Positions 1-11,007 are shown, counted from the stretch's first letter. The stretch: DNA of 62,000 nucleotides from Cryptomeria japonica (GCF_030272615.1 NC_081408.1:614664476-614726475), one strand, 5' to 3'. The notes: generated by a model from the sequence alone, not told the origin. Translations and numbers: made by a program.

Positions 1-407
1 GTGCCCACACTGAATGGAGGTGTAAATGTAAATCTATCTATTTTTTAAATTAATAAAATTCTTTGGCCTCGACCTTTTATCGATTAAAAAAAAAAAATAG
101 AAAAGGGTTAATGATTAATTGAATAGAGATTGAAATTGAAAATGGATTTATTTAAATAATAGAGATTATTTAAATTGAAAGATTAAAATTACAATTAATT
201 AAATAATAAATATTTAATTGACATTAGAAAATGGTTGAATGATTAAATGATGATAGAATTAAAAATAGAACAATTAGTAAAATGATAGAAGAAATATGAA
301 ATTAGGAGAATAAGATTAATTAACTTAATTAAATAATTAAAGAATTATTTAACCAATTTAGATGAATAATTAGTACATGATTAATGAGACATTTTTAGGT
401 GTCTACA
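1..407 (-). mobile_element. Partial LTR, minus orientation (start of a 3' LTR running off the window)
   Basis: Read on the minus strand, an LTR-like sequence begins at 407 with TGTAGACACC, directly after a purine-rich tract (408-420). A PPT followed by TG is the usual 3' LTR junction. The rest is AT-rich with no coding potential, and the other end lies outside the window. This is inferred from the junction alone, because no second LTR copy was found in the window. It may be the 3' LTR of the minus-strand element whose PBS is proposed at 15758-15779. Confidence 0.4.
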
Positions 408-420
408 ATTGCCCCTATTT
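408..420 (-). other. Candidate polypurine tract, minus strand
   Basis: The minus strand reads AAATAGGGGCAAT immediately before the TGTAGACACC edge at 407. A purine run abutting TG is the expected plus-strand primer site of an LTR retrotransposon. Confidence 0.4.
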
Positions 421-2620
421 GAGACAAAGTTAAACGACATTGTTTCAATGAAAACAAAATTTTTATGGTCTAGTAATACTTAAGGTGTAATTCCCCCTCG
501 AGAGATTGTTTATGCATTAAAGGTATGAATGATCTCTCTAAAAAATAAGAATGTTAGATAGAAGAATAGTTAGCTGATTAGAGATAGAGATAGGTGATGT
601 GAAGATGATATTGAGATAGAATATGAGAGAATGAACATTAGAATGAAATAGAATAATGTTAGATGATAGAAAATGATTTAGAAAGAGATGATGAGAAAAG
701 AATCAGTAAACTAGCGATAAGAAAATGAGATGAAATGAGAATGATTGATTCACGAACCTGTGTCATTATTTATTGTGCAATATATATTCATCACTAAGCC
801 TTATTATGTAACAATGGAGCTTTACACATCAGGGTATAAAGAACCAAGATGTAAAGATATCTCATTGAAGAAACAAACACGTAGCAGACAAGGAGTGAAA
901 CCCTCCTTTCTAGGAATTACACTAGGGGTCGAGGTATGTGTGGCATTCACAATCTAAATGCTCACTAGAGAAATTTCCTTAGAACTTGATTGGTTCACAC
1001 CACAAATAGAAAACAAAGAAAAAGATAATGCCCATCATGGCTCCTCTAGTTACTTGTGGACATCCTTGAGTAGCATAGGAGCACAATCTGTCACCAAATG
1101 ATAAAAGATAAAGACTGGCCCATATAAAATTTAGCAGCTATACTGACCTTGTGCCTTCGTTCTCAGTTCCTTGATGTGATAGTTGATAATATCTGATCTC
1201 AGAAAGTTGCGGATCTCGTTTAAGACTGACCTATCTGATTTTGAGTGTATCCATCTCTATTTAAGACAAGATAATGATCACTTGATATGGATATGATACA
1301 ATTGTTAAGACAACTTGATTAGTTGATTGCAAATGTTTGACTGGATAGTTGTATCCTTTGTTAACTTCATGCGAAACATTTGTTGGATATCTGCTAGGGT
1401 GTTTGACTTTTGTGAGATATTTTATTGCAAGTTTTTTGATTGATTGATTTTTGATTGTTTTTGGATTGATTTTGTGGATAAATATTTGAATGTTTTTGGT
1501 TGATTTTTTTTTTCAATGTTTTGGGTATTTTTTCAAGATCATATTTGATTTTTTTTTGTATTTTTAACTATTTTTGAATTTTTTCAAGACTTTTTTTATG
1601 ATTTTTTTGATTTTGTCAGGACATTATATGGATGTTTTTGGTATTTTTTGCTTTTCAATGTTTTCGATTTGATGAAACATGACCTATCATCAATTGACAA
1701 AGATAAGACTAACTTGGACAAAATCCAACAACCATATTGATCTATGTCATTGTTTTGACCGTTTGATGATTGATAGGAATGCTTGATTTAGGAGAGTGAA
1801 TACCCCGTGTAAGATCGATCTGTTTGGTTTCGAGTGTATCCTTCCCTGTATAAGACATGTTGACGTTTGATAGAGTTTGAGCAATAAATTAATTAACAAG
1901 ACATGTGATCAGTTTGATTGTAGACTTTGAGATTTTGTCTATAGTTTATTTGATTTGATGGACGATCTATGCTTATTTGATTTGATGGACGGTCTATGTT
2001 TATTTGATTTTATGATTTTTAGGTTTTTTTCAGAGATGCTCCTAGTATGCAGACATATATGACATGCTAATCTGTAAAATGTATGTGGAGATAATGAATT
2101 TTTGACATGACCTATGTTAATTTCAATATGCATGATGAAGATGTAGTTCCTATTCGAACAAGGATGATTGTGTTTGTTTAACATTGTGTAATAAACTAAT
2201 TGAATTGGAGGTACAAAATTTTTTATAGATAAGCGATCAATCGATCCTTAAGGTCCCTTGGAACATCCAAATTAACACACTTAGTGAGTAGGATTTACAA
2301 ACGGAGATGCATAAAACTTCCCCATTGGTTCTTGAAACTTTGATCTTCTTTTTCCCATGTGTGTGCAAATGAGTTAATTCCTGCTCTTGTGTTCACTAAA
2401 TATCCTTAACATCATATATGACTAGCTACATGGATTATTCTAACTTCAAAAGCATCCCAAATAGAGCCTCACTACCAACAAGTTTTTAGAGCTCCGACGA
2501 GGTTATAGACTGCAATTTCTCAAATATTGCTCCATTGCCAACATGCGTTCATATCCTTGATGGAGTTACTTGCATGTTCCCATAGTCAAGCTTTTTGTCG
2601 CACTTGCATGCATGATATTT
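421..2620. other. Non-coding relic, probably 3' interior of a minus-strand LTR element
   Basis: No convincing gene is present. The stretch is AT-rich, with T-rich low complexity at 1430-1640. Two diverged copies of a block containing GAGTGTATCC followed by a TAAGACA motif lie near 1225-1275 and 1806-1860, suggesting an old internal duplication. About 2250-2500 has patchy minus-strand coding appearance broken by stops, and I do not recognise the product. The stretch ends where the 2626 element inserted. Confidence 0.35.
1946..2012. repeat. 27-bp tandem repeat, about 2.5 copies
   Basis: The unit begins TTATTTGATTTGATGGACG and recurs with a 27-bp period at about 1946, 1973 and 2000. The copies are nearly identical apart from single substitutions and a truncated last copy. 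Confidence 0.75.
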
Positions 2621-2976
2621 TAGTTTGTAGCGTCCTAAAATTGCGACACTTGCAATTTCGACTGCATTTCGATCTTCACGATGGCGATGCAACACGCAAC
2701 CTGAATGGAGACCCCGAAACTTGCTCACGACACTGAAAACTGCATTTTTCAAGCACCCTGTCCTGAACCTCCTTGCATCCTACTGTCCCGGGAGGTGGGA
2801 CCAGAGCGCCCAGCGCCCTGGTCCCCAGGACCATGGTGCCCAGCGCCCTGGTCCCTGGGTCCTATTTTGGGCCCGGTCTCCTAAGGGTCTCGGGTCTTTT
2901 TGTTTGCAATTTGGAAATTAACTTTCCTGGTCGGCCGAAGGTCGAGAAAATCAGTCTATCAGCCCTAAATGACAAG

Positions 2977-2983
2977 TATATAA
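2977..2983 (+). promoter_or_regulatory. TATA box of the 5' LTR
   Basis: TATATAA follows GACAAG and precedes a pyrimidine-rich stretch. The same motif is conserved at 9610-9616 in the 3' LTR. It is the likely U3 promoter of the element. Confidence 0.6.
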
Positions 2984-3444
2984 ACTACATTTTTCTCTCT
3001 CATTTGGCATGAAGAGGATATATGGAAAAAGCGTGGAAATTATACTCAAGCATTCAAGCATTCAAGCATTCAAGCAATTGATCATTTCAAGTCTCCATTC
3101 AAGGCTAAGTGTTGCATTCAAGTCAAGGATTCAACCATTAAAGAGGAGATCACATACATGCTACATACAACATACAACATCTAAACCTTCGCACATAAGG
3201 ATACAAACATCCTTAGAACAAGGTATTAGTACTTGTTTTACATACATTTACATTTTACAGCACTTGCTCATTTCTTGGTTAATTCCAAAACTGGGGTTTG
3301 ACCTAAAGGCAAACCCCTAATCCCTAACCCCCCAATCATCTTCGCTTTTCTGTGTGTAGGTTGCAGGTACACGGCTGAAATTAAAGATCTGGAATCCTTG
3401 TGTAGAGACGAACAGATCCCCCTTCGTTTCACGGATTTTGCGGA

Positions 3445-3471
3445 GGACCGTGGCGCCGGGCGCCATCGTCC
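3445..3471 (+). other. GC-rich imperfect palindrome in the LTR
   Basis: GGACCGTGGCG and CGCCATCGTCC lie either side of a few bases and can pair as a hairpin with two central mismatches. Closely similar palindromes occur twice in the leader (4241-4267 and 4860-4890). Confidence 0.55.
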
Positions 3472-3850
3472 CGACAACTTTTGCTCAAATTTGCAGGACA
3501 GCGCCGTATCGACATTTTACTGCTAATTCCAGGTCCGCAGCTTCATACTGTATTCCTATCTCAGTTTATAAGCGAATCTTTATCACTTTCTATGCATGTT
3601 TAGCTTAATTCTTCTATCAACATTCTTTACAAAAGAGGGTAGCCTTGCTGTCTTAACCCTTGAAACACATTTAGCATCCAATCTTGCATTGCGTGGGATT
3701 GGATCTTGTGGGTTTCAACCCCTCTTTTGACTGTAAAGTCTCTCCCCTAAGTGAAAACCATTGAATCCTAGCGAACCTCCCTTCTCTCTCCTCGGAGTTG
3801 GAAGAGGGGAGAACAACTAGGGTTCGATCATGATTTTCTGCTTTACATTT

Positions 3851-3868
3851 TGGTGAACCCGACGTGAA
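3851..3868 (+). other. Primer binding site of the gag-only element
   Basis: TGGTGAACCCGACGTGAA starts 3 bases after the LTR end. The opening TGG is the complement of the tRNA CCA terminus. I could not assign the tRNA. The same sequence, slightly diverged, follows the truncated LTR at 25671 and occurs in minus orientation at 15758-15779. Confidence 0.7.
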
Positions 3869-5107
3869 CATCCTTTCTGATTTTTCATGCTTAGATCTGA
3901 AAAAATTGATTACATTTCCATGTTTGATCTTTTGCAAAATTTTAGAGGTGATTGCATAAAAACCCTAAATTTTCTTTTTAGTAATTGAACTTGCGAAATG
4001 TCTAAATGTTAATGCCTGTTTCAGATCTGCCCTTCTATTACAAATTTTCAATTCATATTTGTGCTTTAATTCTAAAAATTAAGTGGTTAAGTGTCAAAAC
4101 CCTAATTTTTGAAACCCTCTTGATTCAACCTTTGTCCGACAATTTCACTGATCAAAACATCTCCAAATCAGCTGTAACTTTGGATTCCGCAATAAAATCA
4201 CAATATCTTTCATCCCTGAAAATTTGGAAAAAAGTTGCGAGGACCGTGGCGCCGAGCGCCATCGTCCCCGACATTTTTTCCGAAATTTCGGGAGCGAGAT
4301 CTTACTGTGTTTTTCTGCTAAAATTCAGAATTTTGGCTGATTTTATCAATTATAACACCTTCAAAATTACAGTCAAAGTTGGTCTTGTGATTGCTTGGAT
4401 TAAGGCTTCTAAACATTTAAAAATCATTGAAATTGAAATTTTGTGTCAAAATTGTGTTCTTACTGTCCTAAATCTGAAAAGTGTGTTATCATTCATTAAA
4501 AATTTCAGTGCTTTATTCAAATTCTTGCAATTTGTGTCTTTTGAAATTAAGTGCTTAATTACAACAACTTTAATTTCCGCTTTCAAAATTGGATTTTGCG
4601 TGAAATTGAGTCAATTTTCAAATTTCAAAATTTGCATTGCTCTTGACATTCCCTCTAAAATCATAAAATTCAAAATTTCAGTTTCCCTCTCTTTTTCAAA
4701 ATTCAAATTTGGCATTTTTCGACAATCTTGGTAGGGTTCAATTTCGAGATTGCAACTTTAATTTGGCCTATCTACAGATCGTAAAATCACTCAATTTTTT
4801 CAGATTAGCTCTAAAATCATCATACCTTTCATCCCTGCAAATTTCGAAAAAAGTTGCAAGGACCGTGTTGCACTCCGGGCGCCATGGTCCCGGACATTTT
4901 TTTCGAAATTTCGGGAGACTGTTGTGATTGCATTTAATAGCTTAAATCCAGAAGATTGGCTGATTTTACTGAAAATTGCTACCTCTAAATTCAAAATCTT
5001 CTCTCTCTTTCTAGTGCATGAGTTTTAGAACAATAAGCCCTACTTACACTATTCCCGTTAGACGAAGCCGTAGAATTAAGTTTTTCTGAGGTTTAACTAC
5101 TGAGGAG
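3869..5107 (+). other. Long 5' leader with a duplicated hairpin block
   Basis: About 1.24 kb of AT-rich leader separates the PBS from the gag start. A block of about 110 bp is present twice (about 4187-4300 and 4803-4920). Each copy contains TTTCATCCCTG, then AAAAAAGTTGC, a GC-rich palindrome, and a CCGAAATTTCGGGAG-type end. An open stretch at 4006-4734 is low-complexity F/K/I/S translation with no recognisable domain, so I do not call it a gene. Confidence 0.6.
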
Positions 5108-8100
5108 ATGGAACCTAATTTGAATAGCCTTTTTAACGAGGACATGGGTAATTCCTCTAATCCTCCTAATGATGAAGAAGCTCTCCATGAGGTTTCTGTA
5201 GAACAACTTTCAAAATTGGATAACCAATTTGATGATTTTCGACAATGGATGTCTCAAGAATACCCTGATAGTCAAGCTCTTCCTTTAATTGAGGGTCTAA
5301 AACGTATGCTTCAAAGTGATAAGAATGGAATTGATATTTTGCGTGGTATTGCACACATTGTGGATTCGAATGTGATGCCTATGAAGAGTTGTGCTGAAAA
5401 TTTGGGTTATACACAACCTCCTACTCAAGTCAATCATTCTATTCCTTTGACAACTTCTATTGCTAGCATACCTACTTTTACATCAAACATAATGGCTACT
5501 TCTACACAAGACATTCCTCCTATGATCACCAGTCATGGGGGCAACCCTTCTTCTTTAATTAACCCTCTTCCTTCATTCAATCTGACTTCTTCATTCATTC
5601 CTTCAATGAGTGTGCCTATTATATCACCACAAATGAACATGACGCAAGGGGGCAATTCATTTAACCATTCCATTCCTCCTTGTAGTATTCCTCCTGTCCA
5701 ACCATCTCCTATGACTAATTATCATAGGGTCCCACCACCTTACTCTTTACCTTCTTTCAATAACATAACACCTCCATCTCAATCTAACACATCCAATATG
5801 AATTCTTCGACTGAAGCGACCATTAACAATCTTGCACAAACTGTCTCTTCTTTACAGCAACAAATTGCCTCTATGAATCAATCTAAGTTTAGTGTGCCCA
5901 CATTTGACGTTGTGAGCCCACTTTCTCTTGACATTGTTTGAGCTATTCCCCCTAAACATGTTGAAATTCCACATTTGGAGCTTTATAATGGTAAGGGTGA
6001 TCCTCTAACACATGTTAAGACTTTTCAAATAATATGTACCGATTTTGCTTATGACCAAAGGTTGCTTGCAAAACTGTTTACTAGAACATTAAGAGACAAA
6101 GCCCTACAATGGTATTGCTCGTTGCCTTCCTATTCTATTACTTCTTTCGAACAACTTGCAAATGCTTTCATTCAACAATTTCAAAACAATATAAGTCCTA
6201 AAGTTACTTTGATTGATTTAATGCATTGTAAACAAGGTGTTAAAGAAAAAGTGACTGATTTCATTGGTAGATATAAGCATTTGTATGCTCAAATTTCTTT
6301 TCCAGTGCCTGACAATGATATTCAAAGAATCTTTATTTCTAATTTACAAAAAGATATTCGAGACAAACTTCTGTTTTCTGAGTTTACTTCTTTCCAACAG
6401 TTGTGTGCAACTCTTCACAATTATCAACTGACTGTGAGTCAAATGGAACAATCACATCCTATGGCTCCGAGTGATAAGGGTGATAGCAGTCAACAACCAT
6501 GTGGGAAGTTTAAACCGAACAGAGATTCCATCAAATTCAATGAACACATCATCAACAACAATGTGAATGCAACATCAGGTGTGCCTCCTATTTCTAATTT
6601 TTTCAAGAAAGAAAGAAAGTATACTCCTTTGAATGAATCATTGCATAGTATTATGAATAATTTATTGGAACAAAATGTGCTTACTCTTCCTCCTATAAGA
6701 CAAATTGATCCTGCAAAGATTACTTCACCTTATTTTGATAACAAATCTTTTTGTCAATTTCACCGTCAGCCTGGGCATGATACTGAAAAATGTTTTTCTT
6801 TAAAGGGTAAAATTCAAGATTTGATTGATAACAATACTATCTCTGTTTCTAGAGTGAATGATAAAGGCAACACATCTGTAGCTCCTCCTAACCAAAATCT
6901 TCAGATTTTCACTGATCCATTGCCTTCTCATACCTCTAATGCAATTGAGGCTAATGATTCCTCTCTCTCATCTGATGGTCTTGTGTCTATGACTCCGAAT
7001 GTGATTAACTTTGTAGAGCAGCAAGAAATCCCTAAAGAACCTTCCATCACATTTGATTCTAGTGAAACCATTAGGGCACCTGATGGTCCTTTATACATAG
7101 TTGCAAAAGTTAAGAATACACCTTGCCGTGGAGTGCTTATTGATCCTTTGTGCATGATTAATGTTATTACTGAAGAATTTCTTTTTACTTCGCAATTGAA
7201 TCAAGTGATATATGACAAAACAGATGTGATTGTGAAACTATTTGATGCATTTTCTTCTCCTGCAATTGGTTCTATTACATTGCCTATTGAGGTCCATAAC
7301 AAATCTCTTGATGTGAACTTTGCTATTATTTCATCTGCCGAACAATTTCGTGTGAAGCTTGGCTATCCTTGGCTATCTTCCATGAAAGCTATTGCTTCTC
7401 CTATTCATAAGTGTTTGAAATTTCCCCATAATGGTGAAGTTGTTACTGTCAATCATAGTCTCTTTAAACCAGCTGAAAGAACTTCTAGTGTTCCTATTGA
7501 TTACTTTTGGCCTAAACAATTCCAATCTCTTCCTCCGCGAAGTGATCATCTTTTCAAATCTTATCAAAAGTGGAAAACAGATATGATCCTATCTCTAAGT
7601 GAACCTAGAACACCTAAACTTGATATTCCTATCATTCTTGAGAAGGAAGTTCTTCCTTTGAAAGATAAAACTAATGTCTTTCCTCAAGAAGATTCCCAAC
7701 CCATCCCTATGGATGTGACTATGTCTATGCCTAATAAACTTCCTAAGAGTAGACCTATACCTCCTCATCATGATGGACTTGGGCTTCTCCCTAAACCAAA
7801 AATTCCTCCTTTATATGGAGCAGTTCCTCCTCCTTCTTTTTATAGAGAGAAGAGACCTTCTTCTTCTCCTATTATCCAGCCTAAGAGACCACAACCTAAA
7901 CACCCAAGTGCTAAGGATGAGAACATTCCTCCTCCTCAATCTTCTCCACTTCCTACTAAGACTAGACGAAATCGTTTTGCACGTGAACGCCGGCGAAAGC
8001 GTCATCTTAGAGCTCAAACTTTGCAATCTCCAAAAACACCTTCAACAAGAATTATTCCATTTTCTCCTCAGCCGGACATTGAGCCTAAATCTCCTAAATA

Positions 8101-8446
8101 TAAGATGCATGATGGTCTTGATCCGGTGCGAGTTAAAGATCCTATTTTTATAAATCTTGATGATGATATGGATGAAAATGTTATTCATGATGAAAATGTT
8201 ACTCCTCTTGCTTCTGATAGTGAATATGAACTTGTTGATATTGATAACCATTTATCTAATGAATTTTCTAAAGCACTTATCCTAGCTCCTAGACAAGAAC
8301 AACGTGGCTCGAAACATGAACATAGCCCTTGTTTGGATCTTGTGATAGCTCCATCTGCTGTGTTGGATGTTCCTCCTCTAGCGTGTTCCCTGCCTTCCCG
8401 AAACATTGATCAGCAAGATCGGGGGGTAGATGACGTGCTAGACTAG
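5108..8446 (+). CDS. Gag and protease-like polyprotein with one in-frame TGA; no RT
   Basis: The frame has 1113 sense-or-stop codons, starts at ATG 5108 and is broken only by TGA at 5939-5941 (codon 278). Codons 1-277 are acidic, then rich in Pro, Ser and Asn. From about codon 290 there is a Ty3-type capsid domain (LYNGKGDPLTHVKTF, LRDKALQWYCSLP, SFEQLANAFIQQF). A zinc-knuckle-like CQFHRQPGHDTEKC starts at codon 549. A retropepsin-like segment follows, but the catalytic D-S/T-G position reads D-P-L at codon 679, so proteolytic activity is doubtful. The C-terminal third is Pro-rich, with an Arg-rich patch (7958-8020, RRNRFARERRRKR) and then an acidic tail. The likely role is a particle protein packaging its own RNA and depending on another element for RT and integrase. 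The long open frame suggests recent constraint or a young copy. Confidence 0.82.
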
Positions 8447-9177
8447 TTTCATTAGCATAGCAGATTCTTTCCTCCTCTCTTTTGTTACTTCTTCTATATG
8501 TTATTCTCATTCTTCTATTTGTTGTCCTTAGTGTTGTCTACTTGAGGACAATGCAAAGTATTGAGATCTCTCAATCTCTCTCATGTTGACTCAAAAGACA
8601 CATGTGTTCCCTTCTTCTAGGTGACCTTCCTTGATTGGGGAATGAAGAACAATTATGCATACATACATATGATATATATACATGAATTATCATACAGCAT
8701 ACTGACCTCGAGGAAAGCGAAGTCACCTCGTGCTTTGTGTTTTGTGTCTATTATCCTTGGGTTTATCTCACACTTGGGGGCTAAATCCTTGCGATAATGT
8801 GCTCCTTTCCTTTCTCATTTCTTATGTGTATCACTACGTTAAAACAATCACCCCCGGTGAGGCGTGTGCGATCGCTTTAACGTAGGGGGGCATACATCCC
8901 GTTCATATCTTTTCAAGATACTTGAAAATTTCTTGGTAAATTTAGCCTTGCCTTGAAAATTTTTGATATCTTTCTTGCATGACTCATAGTGAGGGAACCT
9001 TACTACTGACAGTCATGGTTCTTCCTCATGATCTTCCCTTTTACTTTGTCAATCGAAGTCGTAAGATCCTTAGTCCACTGGGGGCTTGGTGTATCTTGCC
9101 TCCTTGACGTGGTGAAAGTCTTTCAATATTGTTTCCTTGTACTTTACCGGAAGTATGAGCATACATACTCCCGCTAA
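8447..9177 (+). other. 3' untranslated interior with structured segment and PPT-like runs
   Basis: No coding potential. It includes CTTGAGGACAATGCAAAG shortly after the stop, and several GGGGGCT runs (about 8776, 9079 and 9182) resembling the real PPT. It also holds a strong inverted repeat at 8834-8885. Confidence 0.6.
8834..8885 (+). other. Perfect 10-bp stem with internal hairpin and 8-mer palindrome
   Basis: CTACGTTAAA (8834-8843) pairs perfectly with TTTAACGTAG (8876-8885). Inside the 32-nt loop, CACC/GGTG can form a small hairpin (8849-8859), and GCGATCGC (8868-8875) is self-complementary. The structure sits between the coding frame and the 3' LTR. An RNA packaging, dimerisation or export role is possible but only inferred. 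Confidence 0.6.
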
Positions 9178-9190
9178 AGTGGGGGCTAAA
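9178..9190 (+). other. Polypurine tract before the 3' LTR
   Basis: AGTGGGGGCTAAA directly abuts the TG of the 3' LTR at 9191, as expected for the plus-strand primer. Confidence 0.75.
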
Positions 9191-10139
9191 TGTAGCGTCC
9201 TAAAATTGTGACACTTGCAATTTCGACTAGATTTCGGTCTTCACGATGGTGACGTAACACGCAACTTGAATGGAGACCCCAAAACTTGCTCACGACACTG
9301 AAAACTGCATTTTTCAAGCACCCTGGCCTGAACCTCCTTGCATCCTGCTGTCCTGGGAGGTGGGACCAGAGCACCCAGCGCCCTGGTCCCTGGTCCCCAG
9401 GACCATGGCACCCAGCGCCCTGGTCCCCAGGACCATGGCGCCCAGCACCCTGGTCCCCAGGACCATGGTGCCCAGCGCCCTGGTCCCTGGGTCCTATTTT
9501 GGGCCCGGTCTCTTAAGGGGTCTCGGGTCTTTTTGTTTGCAATTTGGAAATTAACTTTCCTGGTCGGCCTAAGGTCGGGAAAATCAGTCTATCAGCCCTA
9601 AATGACAAGTATATAAACTACATTTTTCTCTCTCATTTGGCATGAAGAGGATATATGGAAAAAGCGTGGAAATTATACTCAAGCATTCAAGCATTCAAGC
9701 AATTGATCATTTCAAGTCTCCATTCAAGGCTAAGTGTTGCATTCAAGTCAAGGATTCAACCATTGAAGAGGAGATCACATACATGCTTGACAACGCCGTA
9801 TCGACATTTTACTGCTAATTCCAGGTCCGCAGCTTCATACTGTATTCCTATCTCAGTTTATAAGCGAATCTTTATCACTTTCTATGCATGTTTAGCTTAA
9901 TTCTTCTATCAACATTCTTTACAAAAGAGGGTAGCCTTGCTGTCTTAACCCTTGAAACACATTTAGCATCCAATCTTGCATTGCATGGGATTGGATCTTG
10001 TGGGTTTCAACCCCTCTTTTGAATGTAAAGTCTCTCCCCTAAGTGAAAACCATCGAATCCTAGCGAACCTCCCTTCTCTCTCCTCGGAGTTGGAAGAGGG
10101 GAGAACAACTAGGGTTCGATCGCGATTTTCCGCTTTACA
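9191..10139 (+). repeat. 3' LTR (949 bp) of the gag-only element
   Basis: It starts TGTAGCGTCC and ends CTTTACA, matching the 5' LTR. Relative to that copy it lacks about 335 bp between CATACATGCT and GACAACGCCG. It carries extra copies of a 30-bp GC-rich unit at 9391-9480. A TATA box is conserved at 9610-9616. Confidence 0.9.
9391..9480 (+). repeat. 30-bp GC-rich minisatellite, 3 copies, in the 3' LTR
   Basis: The unit TGGTCCCCAGGACCATGG plus a CGCCCAGC-type half repeats exactly every 30 bp at 9391, 9421 and 9451, with few substitutions. The equivalent place in the 5' LTR (2819-2848) has a single unit. The unit is itself palindromic. Confidence 0.85.
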
Positions 10140-11007
10140 CAGTTATATATAATTTCTCTTTTGCCTTGAGATGAATATTTGGTATAACACTTTTTCTTTT
10201 GTTATTTTCTTTCCTTGACATGTAAGTAATTAAACCTACTTGGGTGTGACAATTACAGTAGCGTTGAAGTAATTTTTTAGATTTTTCACTAGTCATATGA
10301 TCAACTAGGTGTCTAGAATGAATTAGAGATTTTGTTAATGTGTTTGAGATATAAAAATTGATAGATTTTGGGTTAACAAGTCTCAAATAGTGAAATCACT
10401 ACCCAACCATAAGTAAAGTGTCGACATAGGGTAATGTTGAAAATTTATGACTTTAGGAGCTCAAAGACTTCATGTCCGAATATGTAAGAAAGGATACGAT
10501 GCTTGTTTCTCTTGAATGAAAACAAATGATAAACTTGGACAATTGCCTTGTTTAATTGATGCTGCTATATGTAAATGCAAAAATTTTGTGAATGTGATGC
10601 ATTTGAAAAAGAAATTGTATGTGATGTAGTGCTTTGATTAAAATGATATGCAATGCGGAAAGAAAAATGTAAACTAACCCAACCCTTAGATATAATATCG
10701 CTTAAGGTGCATGTTGTTCATAGGTTCAATAAGTTATGTGTAGGTAGTTCATTGGTCTTTGTTTGAAGAGTCGGATAAAGATGACTTTTCCAATAGGATA
10801 TAAGGACTCAACTAAGTGTACATGTTCAACATCTCCAATGTTGATTTTCTTAGTTTTTGAATTTTGTGGATCATTAGAGGGAAATCCAGCTCTATAACCC
10901 ATCAATTCAGTTATAGCCTTATCATTTTCAAAGAAATCCAACTATGGTAGATTCTCTTGCGCCCAATATATCAAGTGTGCATGTATGAGGCAAATAGATT
11001 TTGGTTT

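Larger units (their letters stand above)
2626..3847 (+). repeat. 5' LTR (1222 bp) of the gag-only element
   Basis: It runs from TGTAGCGTCC to CTTTACA and matches the 3' LTR over most of its length. It holds about 335 bp (roughly 3162-3498) that the 3' copy lacks. It has one copy of the 30-bp GC-rich unit (2819-2848) where the 3' LTR has three. A perfect-looking short repeat of CATTCAAG lies at 3046-3075. Confidence 0.9.
2626..10139 (+). mobile_element. Complete non-autonomous Ty3-like LTR retrotransposon (gag plus protease-like only)
   Basis: Two LTRs (2626-3847 and 9191-10139) both begin TGTAGCGTCC and end CTTTACA. They enclose a PBS, a long leader, one long reading frame, a 3' untranslated region and a PPT. 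The flanks are TAGTT (2621-2625) and CAGTT (10140-10144), a 5-bp target duplication with one mismatch. The only reading frame (5108-8446) has a gag domain, a zinc-knuckle-like motif and a degenerate protease-like domain. No RT, RNase H or integrase motif occurs anywhere between the LTRs. This matches the class of terminal-repeat elements that encode only GAG and are mobilised in trans. It sits inside an older minus-strand relic. Confidence 0.88.

Noticed and set aside
4006-4734. 242-codon open frame in the leader of the gag-only element
   Set aside because: The translation is low-complexity F/K/I/S with no domain, and the frame overlaps the duplicated hairpin block. It lies between PBS and gag, so it is best read as leader.
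7770-8153. Leu-rich 127-codon frame overlapping the gag-only polyprotein
   Set aside because: It is an out-of-frame shadow of the Pro/Lys-rich coding region of the main frame.
9270-9601. Pro/Trp/Gly-rich open frames in three frames
   Set aside because: They are translations of the 30-bp GC-rich minisatellite in the LTR, which is open in several frames at once.
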